Shown piece by piece: positions 22,600 to 35,326 of a DNA stretch of 64,000 bases. Position numbers and translations under genes: made by a program. A model generated the notes under the pieces. The model was not told the origin of the DNA, ran no database searches, and saw only the letters and a program-made list of their open reading frames with translations. The stretch is from NCBI GenBank assembly GCA_028456385.1, contig JALNQF010000061.1, positions 1-64,000 of the forward strand. The letters run 5' to 3'. Every line of letters begins with the position of its first letter. Position 1 is the stretch's first letter. This stretch comes from Ophiosphaerella korrae (lineage: Eukaryota; Ascomycota; Dothideomycetes; Pleosporales; Phaeosphaeriaceae).

Positions 22600-25500
22600 T
22601 TAGGAGAAAGTAGCTAAAAGTAAAGAATAGTAATACGTAATACTTTATTAGGCCTTTTATTATAATAATAACTACTATATATATCTTTTAAGTAAGTAAA
22701 GAGTAAGATAGTTTCTATATAGGAAATAAAGAGTAGTAGTAATAAAAGAAGTTAGAACGTAAGTATAGCTTAATAAAATAAGACGTATAATAAACTTACT
22801 AATAGAAGATTTAGAAAGAGAGAAGCCCTAGACTCTATTAATCTCTACTAAAAGACTAGTAGAAAATAAGAAGACTACTATAGTTACTTCTAAAAAACTA
22901 TAAAGTAATAAAGAAGAAGCTAATATAAAAAGTATAAAGTATACCTAGTTAAATATATATAGCTATAATAGCTATATAATAATAGAAATAGAAGAATAAT
23001 ATAAAGAATAGAAATTTATTTAGATATACTTACTAGTTATAAGTATAAAGGAAGTGTATAAAGATTAGAAAATATATAATCTTAGAAATATAAAGTTTAT
23101 ATTATTCTAATAGTAGATAGAATAATAGATAGTTATAGTAAGAAGAATACTTATAAGAAAGAAGTAGTAATACTTTATAAGAAGAACGTAATAAATTAAT
23201 AAAGCCTATATACTATAAGTACTAGTAGTGTACTATATCTTAATATAAAAAATACCTAGAAAAGATAGATACTAAGAAGGGGATAACGAAAGAATAAATC
23301 TAGAATATCTAGTATACTTTAAGATAGTATAGTTATTATATCTAAATATAAATTATATTATATATAGAAACCCTTAAGTAAGAAATAATATATAGCTAAT
23401 AAGAAAGAAAAACTATAACTATATAAAAGTAATTCTAGTAGAAGATATTACTAGACAGAAAACAATACCTAAGGATAGATATATAGTAGTAAGGCTAGGA
23501 CCTAAATTATCTAAAAAATACGTTCTAGGAAGACTATAGTATAAATATACAAATAACAAATATCTAAAATACAAGGAATAAAAACTCTAAGTAAAGTAAT
23601 AGCTCTAGAAAAATAGATAATTTATAAAATTACTTAAGTAAGAATAGCTAGAAAGTATAAGAGGCTTATACATTATAAAAATAAGTATATACTAAGAAAA
23701 GAAAGTATAATTAATAATCAATAGTAAAGCTATAAAGAACTTTATATTAAAGAAGTTTATAGAAAGCTAAAGAATACATTATATAATAAAGAAGTACCCT
23801 TAATAATTAAGTATAATTAAAGGAAAACTATTCTAGAAACCTATTAGGTTTAAGATAGTTCTCTCTACACTAGAGCTAGAAAAGATAATAATTAAAAATA
23901 TAGTTATAGATATAATAATAATTAATAATAAATAAGATATAATACTAGGTATACTATAGTTATAGATAACTAATCTATATATTAATTAGAGAATAGGAAG
24001 AATTAGCTACTATAAAATAGAAATATTAAAAGCTAATATAAATACCTATAGAAGAAAATTTCTAAATAAATATAAGAAGTAAGAAACATAGCTTATAGAA
24101 CCTAAAGACTATCTCTTAGAATATTAACTATAGAACTTAGTAATAAAACTAGAAGAAAGTAAAGACGTAAAATAGAGCCTAATTTACTAAAATACTAAAG
24201 AAGAATCTTAGATTAAGTAAATATTTATCTAGAACGCAATAAAAAAGAGATAGATAAGAGAATCTAAATCCTTAGTAGTATATAGACTTATATTTATAGA
24301 TAAAAAAAAAATAAGTAAAAAGAGACTTTACGTAGACTTTAGAAAAACTAACGTAGTTATAAGTAAAAACTAATATCTTCTACTATAGATAGACGTAATA
24401 TAAGATAAACTATAAAGAGTAATAATCTTTATAAAGTTAGATATCTAAAACGCTTACTACTAAATTAGAATTAAAGAAAGTAATAAATAGATAATAGTAT
24501 TTTAAACGTAATATAAACTATATAAATACTTAGCTATACTTTTTAGATTAATAAATATACTAGTAGTATTTTAAAAAAAATTAATATAGTACTAAGAGAA
24601 TACCTAAACGTATTTATATTTATATATTTAGATAATATCTTTATATTCTTAGAAATAGAGGAAGAATACATATAATATATATATAAGGTACTAGAAAGAC
24701 TAGTAGAAAATAAATTATTTCTTAAAATAAGAAAATATAAATTCTATATAAAAGAAATAGATTTCTTAGGGTTTATTATAAAACTAGAAAAAATTAAGAT
24801 TAACTTAAGAAAGATTAAGTTAATTAATAAATAGCTAATACTAAAGAACTTAAAAAAAGTATAATAATTTTATAAGTAAGTAAACTTTTATAAAAAGTTA
24901 ATAATAAGATAGTCTAAAGATATAGAACTAATAACTAAGCTTATAAAAAAAGATATACTATTTAAGTAGACTAAGAAATATAATAAAGTATTCTATAAGA
25001 TTAAGAAGAAGTTTATAGAAAACCTAGTTATTAGAATATATAACCTAGACCTACTAGTAATAGTAAAAATAGATATATCTAACTTAGTCTATAGAATAGT
25101 ACTAATATAAAAAGATCTAAAAACTAAATAAAAATACTTAGTTAAATACTTCTCTAAGAAAATAAAGCTAGTAGAGCTTAACTACCTAATTTATAATAAA
25201 AAGATACTAGTAATCTATAAAGTATTTAAATAATAGAGAGTATACTTATAAGAAGTAAAATATAGAATAAAAGTCTATATAGACTATAAAAATCTAATAG
25301 GATTTATAATAAATAAAGAACTATTATAATACTATATAAGATAGTAGGAATTCTTATTAATATTTAACTTAGAAATTATATATATAAAAAGGAAAAATAA
25401 CTAATTAGTAAATACTCTTAGTAAAAGACTAGACTTATAAAAAGAGGTAAATATAACTAGTATAGTTCTAGTAAAGAATAAAAAAAAATATTTAGTTTTA

Positions 25501-26950
25501 AATATACTTAAAATAGCTACTATACTTAAAAGAATAAGTAGTAAGCTAGATAAATAGATTTAGAAAATAATACAAGAAGTATCTAAAAAAATAAAAAAGC
25601 TAGAAACTTAAAAAGGATTTATATAAGCCTATAGAAGAATATATATTCTAGGAAAAATTTAGAGAGAGTTTATATAATAATTCTATAAGCTACTAGTATA
25701 TAGATACTAGAGAATTAAGAAAATACTAAATAGACTCTTAAGAGATTACTATATCCTAAGAGTAAAATAACTAGTAAAAGAGGTACTATAAGATTATATA
25801 GAATACTATAGAAATAAGTATAATAGATATATACTATATAAGATATTATAACTAGTTAAAGTACTAGAATAACTTTAGAAAGTAATAATAATAGACTTTT
25901 TACAAAGCTACCTAAATTAAAAGATCTAATATTAAGAGTTAAGTATAATAAAATACTTATAATAGTAGATAAGCTTATAAAGTATATATACTTTAGACTA
26001 TATAAAGAAAAAAGTAAGATAAAAGTTACTATATACTAGGTTCTAAGAACTATAATTAGCTAATATAGTACTCTAGATAAAATTATTATAGATAGAGATA
26101 TATAATTTATATTAAAGCTATAGAAAATAATTATAGCGTAATTAGGAATATAACACGCTATATTTATAGTATATTATCTATAAATAGATAGATAATTAGA
26201 ATAAATAAATTAGATAGTAGAATAATATCTAAGATACTACCTTAACTACAACTAGAATAACTAGGTATAGTTACTACCTATAGTATAGTTAGTATATAAT
26301 AGTGTAAAAAATATAGTAATAAGAGTATTACTTTTCTTTATAAACTATAGATTTAACCCTAATACGTATTAAATACTAAAAAATATAGAATCTTAGACTC
26401 TATAAAGAGAAAACTTTATAAATAGAATAAAAGAAATATATAATTAACTAAGATTAGATATAGAGTTCTTATATAATTAAATAGTAAAGTACTATAATAA
26501 GAAATATAAAGAAGGACCTTAATTTAGAGAGAGAGAAAAAGTATAGTTAGTCTAAAAAAATATTAAAAGTAAACAATCTAGTTTAAAACTAGATTACGTA
26601 AAGATTAGACTATATAAGATTAAGAAAGAAGATATACTAGTTATATTTAAATTAAAGCTACTAAGTAAAATAAGGATATACTTAACCTTCTATATAGTAT
26701 TACTAGAATAAGCACTATAGAACGTAAAACTACTAGTATACAAAGTAGATATATATAGAGAATAAGAAGAATAAGAAGTTAAAGAAATTCTAGTATACTA
26801 GTTCTATAATAGTAGGAACTACTACCTAGTAAAGTAGATAAGTATAGATAAAAAAGAATAACTATAGGAAGAAATATAGGAACTAGAAGATAACCTTAAC
26901 TACTTTAAGAAACTAGAGGAGTTCTAAAATTAAAACCCTCTAAACTACCT
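22600..26950 (+). pseudogene. Copy A pol pseudogene
   Basis: A Ty3/gypsy polyprotein interrupted by TAA/TAG codons. Readable landmarks: protease region near INSKAIKNFI (about 23722), reverse transcriptase near LYVDFRKTNVV (about 24331) and EIDFLGFI (about 24758), RNase H near LVKYFSKKIK (about 25141), integrase near YNKILIIVDKLIKYI (about 25950-25992), and a C-terminal chromodomain beginning EVKEILVY (about 26779) and ending KKLEEF at about 26925. Pol ends a few bases before the tail of the antisense frame. No part can encode a working enzyme now. Confidence 0.85.
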
Positions 26951-27577
26951 TATAGTAAACTAAGAAAATTAACACTACTAGCGCTAAATAGAGAGGCGTT
27001 AAGAACGTCTAATATAACAAGAGCTAGAATAGCCTTTATAGTATCTTTAAAGTCTATCTTTACCTCTAAGGTATAAGACTATTTAGATAATTTAGTATTA
27101 TTATAAGCCTTTATCTTATAAAGATACTTAATATAATAATAAAGATTTACTAGCTTATAAAGAGTTAGCTTATACTTAGCTTTAGCTTTTATAAGCTATA
27201 ATAATAGTATCTCTTAAGCCTAGTTAATAGCTCGCCTTATATAACTTAGTAAGAAGAGACTATATAGAAATCGAGCACTTATATTCTATAAGAGAAACAC
27301 CTAAAGGTGTATACTTATATTAAATATTAGTAAGAATACACTTACTATAGTATTTACTATCTTTTAAGGATATAAGACAAGTAAGCTTTAACTAAGTATC
27401 TTAAGTATAAGGAAATATCTTAACCTTATTACAAGTAACTTAAGTAATAAGAAAGAGTTTATTATATTAGAAATAAGAAGATATAGAGAACAATAAATTA
27501 GAAATAAATAAAGAAACTAGACTAATAACCTTAGCCTTAGAATAGAGAAATAAAAACCTATCTAAGAGAGAGAATAG
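26940..27577 (-). pseudogene. Antisense frame in copy A 3' region
   Basis: Opposite to pol, between the chromodomain and the 3' LTR. It is the same reading frame that stays open for 78 and 115 codons in copies C and B (YSKAKVISLVSLFIS here), with stops only of TAA/TAG type. Family unknown; see the sister entries. Confidence 0.45.
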
Positions 27578-28021
27578 TGTTATAGTTATAATAAGAGAAA
27601 GCTAATTAGAACTAATTAGCTCTACTATAAATAATAACAATATATATAATCTATAGAGTAATAAACTTAATTAAGAAACTAACTATAATAAAGATACGTA
27701 ACAAATTTACAATTTATAATCTTAGTAAATATAAAGTATAAAGCTAAGTACGTAATAAATTTATAATTTATAATCTTAGTAAATATAAAGTATAAAGTAA
27801 GCTAAGAAACTATAAGTATATAGTTAGTAGTAATACGTATTATTAAGATAGTATTAGTAATCTAATCTCTAACCTAGAACGCTAATACTTAATATTATAT
27901 ACACAAATTAACTATTATTTATAGTTATTAGCTAATTATAAATACAAGCTTTTGTTATTAACTTATAATCTACTAATAACTTATAGGTTACTAAGAAGTT
28001 AACTCTAGCGTACCCCTAATA
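27578..28021 (+). repeat. Copy A 3' LTR
   Basis: 444 bp, from tgttatagttataat to gtacccctaata. It matches the 5' LTR with scattered C/T and G/A differences. Confidence 0.9.
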
Positions 28022-28498
28022 CGTAAGAGGCCTAAATATTACTATATTAAGTAGCTAAAGAGAGTAAGTTAAATATAAAAGAAAGATAGTAAGTAAAATC
28101 TAATTTTTATTATAATAGTTAATAAAATCTAAAGTAATATAAGAGATATACTTATTTATAATAAGTAACTAATATAAGCGTCTAGCTTTAGTAGTAGTAT
28201 AGTAGTTAAATACTTACTTAAGCTAGGCTAGACTAACGTTATTATTTATCTATCTAGATAGAGATAAGCTAATAAAGACTTAATACTCTCTAGCCTTAAT
28301 TACGTCTACTTATACTAATCTTATAGCTCCTTAGGTAGCTTTATATACAAGTCTAAGTAGTAGAGATATCTTATCTATATAGATATACGCTAAAGTAGTT
28401 ATCTACTTATAAGAGCTATCTTAGAGAGCTACCTAAGCTTCTTTTCTCTCTTATATTACTTAGCTAAAGATATATTTAGACCTCCTAGTAATACTAAT
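28022..28498 (-). pseudogene. Pogo transposase, DDE catalytic-core piece
   Basis: Read on the minus strand from 28498, this continues without frame loss from 40479 once the ctaat duplication is counted once. It contains remnants typical of the pogo DDE endonuclease domain (for example FINYYNK before the expected third acidic residue), with several RIP stops. It ends at 28022, where copy A inserted. Confidence 0.85.
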
Positions 28499-28927
28499 TA
28501 TTATAATAGTAATAAGAAAGCTATAGATAGAACTAATTAGCCCTATAACAATTAACTTAGACTTGTATAACCTTAAGGGACACGAACCTAACTAGGAGGC
28601 TATATATAACTAAGACACTTAGAGTAATCTATAATCTATAGACTCTTAGTATTAATAGATTATAGATTAAGGTAATCTATAATCTATTAGTCTTAGTAAC
28701 TACAAATTAATAGATTACAACAAGTATATAGTTAGTAGTAATATATATTATTAGGATAGTATTAGTAATTTAATTATTAACTATAAGTAATAATATAAAA
28801 TAGTTATAAAATATCTTCTATCTATTTAGAGCTTATTATAGATTACTATACGAACTCTTGTTATTACTTCTTAATCTACTAATACTCTTAGGTATTAGGA
28901 AGTTAACTCTAGTAATACCCTATTATA
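28499..28927 (+). repeat. Copy B 5' LTR
   Basis: 429 bp, tattataatagtaat to ataccctattata. A variant LTR with aatctataatctatagactc-type repeats in place of the aaatataaagtata blocks of copy A. Confidence 0.9.
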
Positions 28928-30392
28928 CTTTACTAATTTAGTTATTAAGAAAAGCAAAGTATAAGTAGTATATAGTCTAAGCTAATATAATAGTAGAAAG
29001 TTTAACTAAAAAAGGAGCTAAGGTACTTATAAGTAGCTATAAGTTAGATAATACTATATAGAAGTAAATTAAGGACTACCTAAATAACCTAATTTCTAAG
29101 AAAGAAGATATAAAAATAGTAATTAAAGTATTAGAAACGTAAAATAAGGAATTACAAGACTACTTAAAGTAGAATAAGGTATAAATTAAAGCTATTATAG
29201 AAGGTTAGAACTAAATAGAACTAATTACCTAATAACTAGAGATAAGCGTAATAAAAAAACTACTAAAGATACCTATCCTTAAAAAGTTTAATAGAATAAG
29301 GGAGAAATTAAGACCTTTTATAGTATTAGTATAACTCTAGATAGACGTATAAGTACTATACTTTAATATAGAAGAAAAGAAGGTAATATATATTAGACTA
29401 TACTTTAAAGAAGATATAATAAGATAGTATAAGCCTTATTAGATAGATTACTTAATATACTTGCTAATAACCTAGAAGGATAAGACCTAAGCTATTTTTA
29501 GAAGTTACAAATACTTTACTAAATAAATAAGAGTAGTATTTAGAGATATAGATATTACCTAATAAGCTAAAGAGAAACTTAAAAGGCTTATATAAAGTAA
29601 GAGTATTCTAGAATACGTATTATAATTTAAATAACTAAGTTAGAATATAGAATAGAATAAATTAGCCCTTATATTACGATTTAAACAAGGACTTAACGTA
29701 AAAATCTAATACGAAATAATATATATAGAGAAACCTAGAATACTAGAAGCTCTAAAGTAGTAGGTAATCTAAATTAATAATAATCTTTAAGAATAGAAAA
29801 GAAATAAGTATAGTAACTAAACTAGAAACTAGGATACTAGAGACCCTATAATCCTTAACGTAAATAAGGATAGGAAGAAGAAAAAGAATAAAGACTTTAC
29901 GTATTTTAACTATAGTAAGAGAAGCTACTATATAAAAGACTACTAATTATAAAAGAAAAAGGATATAGTATATTATAAATATAGAAAACTAAGATACTTT
30001 ATAAAAGATTATAGAAGTAAAGACTATAAAAAAGAAAAAGAAACTTAGTTAAAGATAACTAAGAAGAAGAAAGAAATACTATAAGTATAGGCTAAACTTT
30101 AAGAGAAGGTAGCTAGGAGTAAAGAATTATAATATATAATACTCTACTAGACCTTTTATTATAAAGATAACTACTATATATATCTTTATAGTAAGTAAGA
30201 AGTAAAGTACTTCTTATAATAGAGAAATAGAGTAGTAGCAATAAAAAAAAGAATAAAAGTATAGCTAGAAGATATAGTATATATAATAGACTTACTAGTA
30301 GAAGAACTAGAAGGGGAAGAGCTCTTAGTACTATTAATCTAGGCTAAATGACTAGCACTAGATAAAGAAACTACTATAGCTTCTTCTAAAGG

Positions 30393-30833
30393 TATAATAG
30401 GGTTACTAAGGTTAACTTCTTAATAACTTTATAGGTATTAGTAGATTAGGAAGTAATAATAAAAGCTTATATTATAATCTATAATAAGCTAGGAATAATA
30501 GAAGATGTTTTATAACTATCTCTATATTATTACTTATAGTTAATAATTAAATTACTAATACTATTTTAATAATATACGTTACTACTAACTATATACTTAC
30601 GCCTCTTAGCTAACTTTATACTTTATGTTTACTAAGATCGCAAATTATAAATCTATTACGTTCTTAGCTTTATACTTTATATTTACTAAGATTATAAATT
30701 ATAAATCTATTACGTGTCTCTATTATAGTTAGTTTCCTAGTTAAGTTTATTACCTTATAGGTTGTACGTGCTTCTATTATCTATAGTAGGGCTAACTAGT
30801 TTAAATTAGTCTTCTACTATTATAACTATAATA
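30393..30833 (-). repeat. Copy C 3' LTR
   Basis: 441 bp, plus-strand ends tataatagggttac and aactataata. Same length as its partner. Confidence 0.9.
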
Positions 30834-31510
30834 CTATTCTCTTCTTTAGGTAGGTTCTTGTTTCTCTACCCTAAGCCTAAGGTTATTAGTTTAGTTTCTT
30901 TATTTATTTCTAATTCTTTATTATTCTTTATATCTTCTCGTTCTAATTATAATAAACTTCTTCTTGTTACTTGTATTACTTGTAATAAAGTTAAAATATT
31001 TCCTTACGCTTATTATACTTGTCTAAAGCTTACTTATCTTATTTCCTTAAAGGATAGTAAGTACTATAGTAAGTATATTCTTACTAATATCTAATATAAA
31101 TATACTCCTTTAGGTATTTCTCTTATAGAGTATAAGTATTTAATTTCTATATAGTCTCTTCCTACTAAGTTATATAGGGTGAGCTATTAACTAGGCTTAA
31201 GAGATACTATTATTATAGCTTATAGCTACTAAAGCTAAGTATAAGCTAACTCTTTATAAGCTAGTAGATCTTTATTCTTATATTAAGTATCTTTATAAGA
31301 TAAAGGCCTATAATAACGCTAAATTATCTAAATAGTCTTGTACTTTAGAGGTAGAGATAGATCTTAAAGACACTATAGAGGCTGCTCTAGCTCTTATTAT
31401 ATTAGACGTTTCTAATATCTCTCTATTTATTATTAGTAGTGCTAATTTTCTTAGTTTACTATAAGGCGTTCTAGAGGGTTTTAACTTTAGAACTCCTCTA
31501 GTTTCTTAAA
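30834..31510 (+). pseudogene. Antisense frame in copy C 3' region
   Basis: Plus-strand frame opposite to the element's pol. It is open from 30858 to 31094 (LFLYPKPKVISLVSLFIS; no ATG, first codon TTG) and continues in the same frame to about 31260 through TAA/TAG codons only. A second frame follows from about 31297 (DTIEAALALIILDVSN region) and stops near 31507, just past the end of pol on the other strand. Hydrophobic and leucine/serine-rich. No family recognised. Confidence 0.45.
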
Positions 31511-34500
31511 GTAGTTAAGATTATCTTCTAGTTCCTATATATTTTCCTATAGTTTCTCTTTCTTGTCTATACCTATCTATTTTACTAAGTAGTAGTTTCT
31601 ACTATTATAGAACTAGTATACTAGGATTCTTTAACTTTCTATTCTTCTTATTCTCTATACGTATCTACTTTATATACTAGTAGTTTTACATTTTATAGTA
31701 CTTTTTCTAGTAGTACTACGTAGAAAGTTAGGTATATCTTTATTTTACTAGGTAGTTTTAGTTTAAATATAACTAGCGTAACTTCTTTCTTAACTTTATA
31801 TAGTCTTATCTTAATATAGTCTAGTTTTAAACTTAGCTTCTTACTCTTAATATTCTTCTATATTAACTATACTTTTTCTCTTTCTCTAAATTAGGGTCTC
31901 TTCTTGTATTTCTTATTATAGTATTTTACTATTTAATTATATAGAAACTCTATATCTTATCTTAATTAATTATATATCTCTTTAAGTCTATTAGTAAAGT
32001 TTTCTCTTCTTAGAGACTAAGATATCTCTAATCTTAGTATTCTATATATACTAGAGTTAAATCTATAGTTTGTAAAGAAGAGTAATACTTTTATTACTAT
32101 ATTCTTTACGCTATTATATACTAGTTGTACTATAAGTAGTAGCTATACCTAGTTGTTTTAGTTATAGTTAAGGTAGTATCTTAAGTATTATTCTACTATT
32201 TAATTTATTTATTCTAATTATCTATCTATTTATAGGTAGTATACTATTAATATTACGTACTTAATTCCTAATTACGCTATTATTATTCCCTATAGTTTTA
32301 ATATAAATCGTACGTCTCTATCTATAATAATTTTATCTAGTAGTCTATATTAGCTAATTATAGTTCCTAGAACCTAGTGTATAGTAACCTCTATCCTACT
32401 TTTCTCTTTATATAGTTTAAAGTATAAGTACTTTATAAGCTTATCTACTATTATTAGGATTCTATTATATTTAATTCCTAATATTAGGTCTTTAGACTTA
32501 GGTAATTTTATAATAAAGTCTATTGTAATAACTCTTTATAGTTATTCTAGTACTTCTACTAGTTGTAGTATTCTATATAGTATATATTTATTATACTTAT
32601 TCTTTTAGTATTCTATATAGTCTCGTAGTACCTTTATTACTAGTTATCTTGCTTTTAGGATATAGTAATCTTATAGTAGTCTATCTAATATTTTCTTAAT
32701 ACCTTAGTAACTATATACTAGTAATTCGTAGAATTACTATATAAATTCTCTCTAGATCTTCTTTAGAATATATATTCTTCTATAGGCTTAGGCTAGTCTT
32801 TCTTAGATTTCTAGTTTCTCTATTTCTTTAGATATTTCTTGCGTTGCTTTCTAAATCTATTTATTTAGCTCGCTACTTATTCTTTTAAGTGTTACGGCTA
32901 TCTTTAGCGTATTTAGGACTAGGTGTCCTTTTTCGTTCTTAACTAGAACTATACTAGTAGCGTTTACTTCTTCTTATAAGTCTAGTCTTCTACTAAGAGT
33001 ATCTACAAATTAGTTGTCTTTCTCTTTTGTATATATAATTTCTATATTAAATATTAATAGGAATTCCTACTATCTTGTATATTATTGTAATAGTTCCTTA
33101 TTTTTTATAAATCCTATAAGATTCCTATAGTTTATATAGACCTTTGTTTAGTATTTTACTCTTTATAAGTATACTCTCTCTACTACAACTATATATTGCT
33201 TTATCTATTCTTAGAATAGTATAAACTTTATTTCTTTAGGATTACGTTCTTTCTATTCTTTGTACGCTTCCTCTATACTTATAACTAGTAAGTATTTCTA
33301 AATAAACTTCTATTTTTTATTTCGTTCCTCTATATCTATTATTGTATAGCTATTATAACTATATATATCTTACTAGGTATACTCTATACCTCTTATACTT
33401 TATCTCTTACTTTCTTATAGTTCTTTAGAGGAAGTTATAGTAGTCTCTTTATCTAGTACTAGTTCTTTAGCCTAGATTAATAGGGTCTAAGGTTCTTCCC
33501 CTTCTAAATCTTCTATTAGTAGGTCTATTACGTATACTATTTCTTCTAGCTACGCTTTTGTTTTTTCTTTTATTACTACTACTTTATTTCTCTATTATAA
33601 GAAGTATCTTACTCTCTACTTACTAGAAAGATATATATAGTAGTTGTCCTTATAACAAAAGGTCTAATAGAGTATTATATACTATAATTCTTTACTCTTA
33701 GCTACTTTCTCTTAAGGTTTAGCATATACTTATAGTGTTTCTTTCTTCTTCTTAGTTGTCTTTAACTAAGTTTCTTTATCTTTCTTATAGTCTTTTACTC
33801 TATAGTCTTTTACAAAGTGTCCTAGTTTTCTATATTTATAATATACTATATCCTTTTTCTTTTATAATTAGTAGTCTTTTGCGTAGTAGCCTCTTTTACT
33901 ATAATTAAAATATGTAAAGTCTTTATTCTTTCTTTTCTTCCTATTTTTATTTGTATTAAGGATTATAAAGTCTTTAGTATTTTAGTTTCTAGTTTAGTTA
34001 CTATATTTATTCTTTTTCTATTCTTAAAAGTTATTATTAATTTAGATTACTTATTATTTTAGGGCTTTTAGTGTTCTAGGCTTCTCTATATATATTATTT
34101 TGTATTAGATTTTTATATTAAGTCTTTATTTAAATTGTAATATAAGGGCTAATTTATTCTATTCTATATTCTAGCTTAGTTATTTAAATTATAATACGTA
34201 TTCTAGAATACTTTTACTTTGTATAAGCCTCTCGAGTTTCTCTTTAGCTTATTAGGTAATATCTATATCCCTAAATACTACTCTTATTTATTTAGTAAAG
34301 TATTTATAACTTCTAAAAATAGCTCTAGTTTTATCCTTCTAGGTTATTAGTAAGTACGTCGTGTAATCTATCTAGTAAGGCTTGTACTATCTTATCGCGT
34401 CTTCTTTAAGGTATAGTCTAATATATATTACCTTCTTTTCTTTTGTATTAAAGTATAGTACTTATACATCTATCTAGAGTTGTACTAATACTATAAAGGG

Positions 34501-34885
34501 CTTTAGTTTTTCTTTTATTCTATTAAACTTTTTAAAGACAGGTATCTTTAGTAGTTTCTTTATTGCACTTATCTCTAGTTATTAAGTAATTAGTTCTATC
34601 TAGTTTTATCCTTTAATAATAGCTTTAATTTATACTTTATTCTACCTTAAGTAATCTTATAGTTCTTTATTCTACGTTTCTAGGGCTTTAATTACTATTT
34701 TTATATCTTTTTTCTTAGAGGTTAAGTTATTTAAGTAGTCCTTAATTTATTTCTATATAGTGTTGTCTAACTTATAGCTACTTATAGGTACCTTAGCTCC
34801 TTTTTTAGTTAAACTTTCTACTATCGTGTTAGCTAGACTGTGTACTACTTACGCTTTACTACTCTTAATAACTAAATTAGCAAGG

Positions 34886-35326
34886 TGTAATAGGGTTACT
34901 AGGGTTAACTTCTTAATAACCTTATAGGTGTTAGTAGATTAGAAAGTAATAATAAAAGCTTGTATTATAATCTATAATAAGCTAAGAATAATAGAAGATA
35001 TTTTACAACTATCTCTATATTGTTGCTTGTAGTTAATAATTAAATTACTAATACTATCCTAATAATACGCGTTACTACTAACTATATACCTATACCTCTT
35101 AGCTAACTTTATACTTTATGTTTACTAAGATCGCGAATTATAAATCTATTACGTGCTTAGCTTTATACTTTGTATTTACTAAGATCGCGAATTACAAATC
35201 TATTATATATCTCTATTGTAGTTAGTTTCCTAGTTAAGTTTATTACCCTATAGGTTGTACGTACTTCTATTATCTATAGTAGGGCTAACTAGTTCGAATT
35301 AGTCTTTTACTATTACAACTATAACA
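34886..35326 (-). repeat. Copy C 5' LTR
   Basis: 441 bp, plus-strand ends tgtaatagggttac and aactataaca. These are the least mutated LTR ends in the window and define the family termini (element strand TGTTATA...CTATTACA). Confidence 0.92.

Larger units (their letters stand above)
20992..28021 (+). mobile_element. Gypsy-1 copy A: complete chromodomain Ty3/gypsy element
   Basis: 7,030 bp with two 444-bp LTRs and a perfect 5-bp target duplication, cgtaa (20987-20991 and 28022-28026). Plus-strand order: gag (about 21460-22590, including a zinc-knuckle remnant near 22400 whose Cys/His positions read Tyr), protease about 23640-24000, reverse transcriptase about 24240-24780, RNase H about 24900-25430, integrase about 25680-26400 and chromodomain about 26770-26945. 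About 600 bp with an antisense frame follow before the 3' LTR. It inserted into the pogo transposase. It is inactive because of pervasive RIP stops. Confidence 0.93.
30393..35326 (-). mobile_element. Gypsy-1 copy C: internally deleted, non-autonomous
   Basis: 4,934 bp in reverse orientation inside copy B, with two 441-bp LTRs and a 5-bp target duplication, aaagg (30388-30392) / aaaga (35327-35331), differing by one RIP-type change. The coding strand runs right to left: gag (about 33900-34880), then a jump near 33180 from the gag/protease side directly into RNase H, then integrase (about 31850-32870) and chromodomain (about 31520-31760). About 2.1 kb present in copy B (roughly 35580-37670), with most of protease and all of reverse transcriptase, is missing. 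It retains more CA/TG than its host, consistent with being the youngest insertion. Confidence 0.92.
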
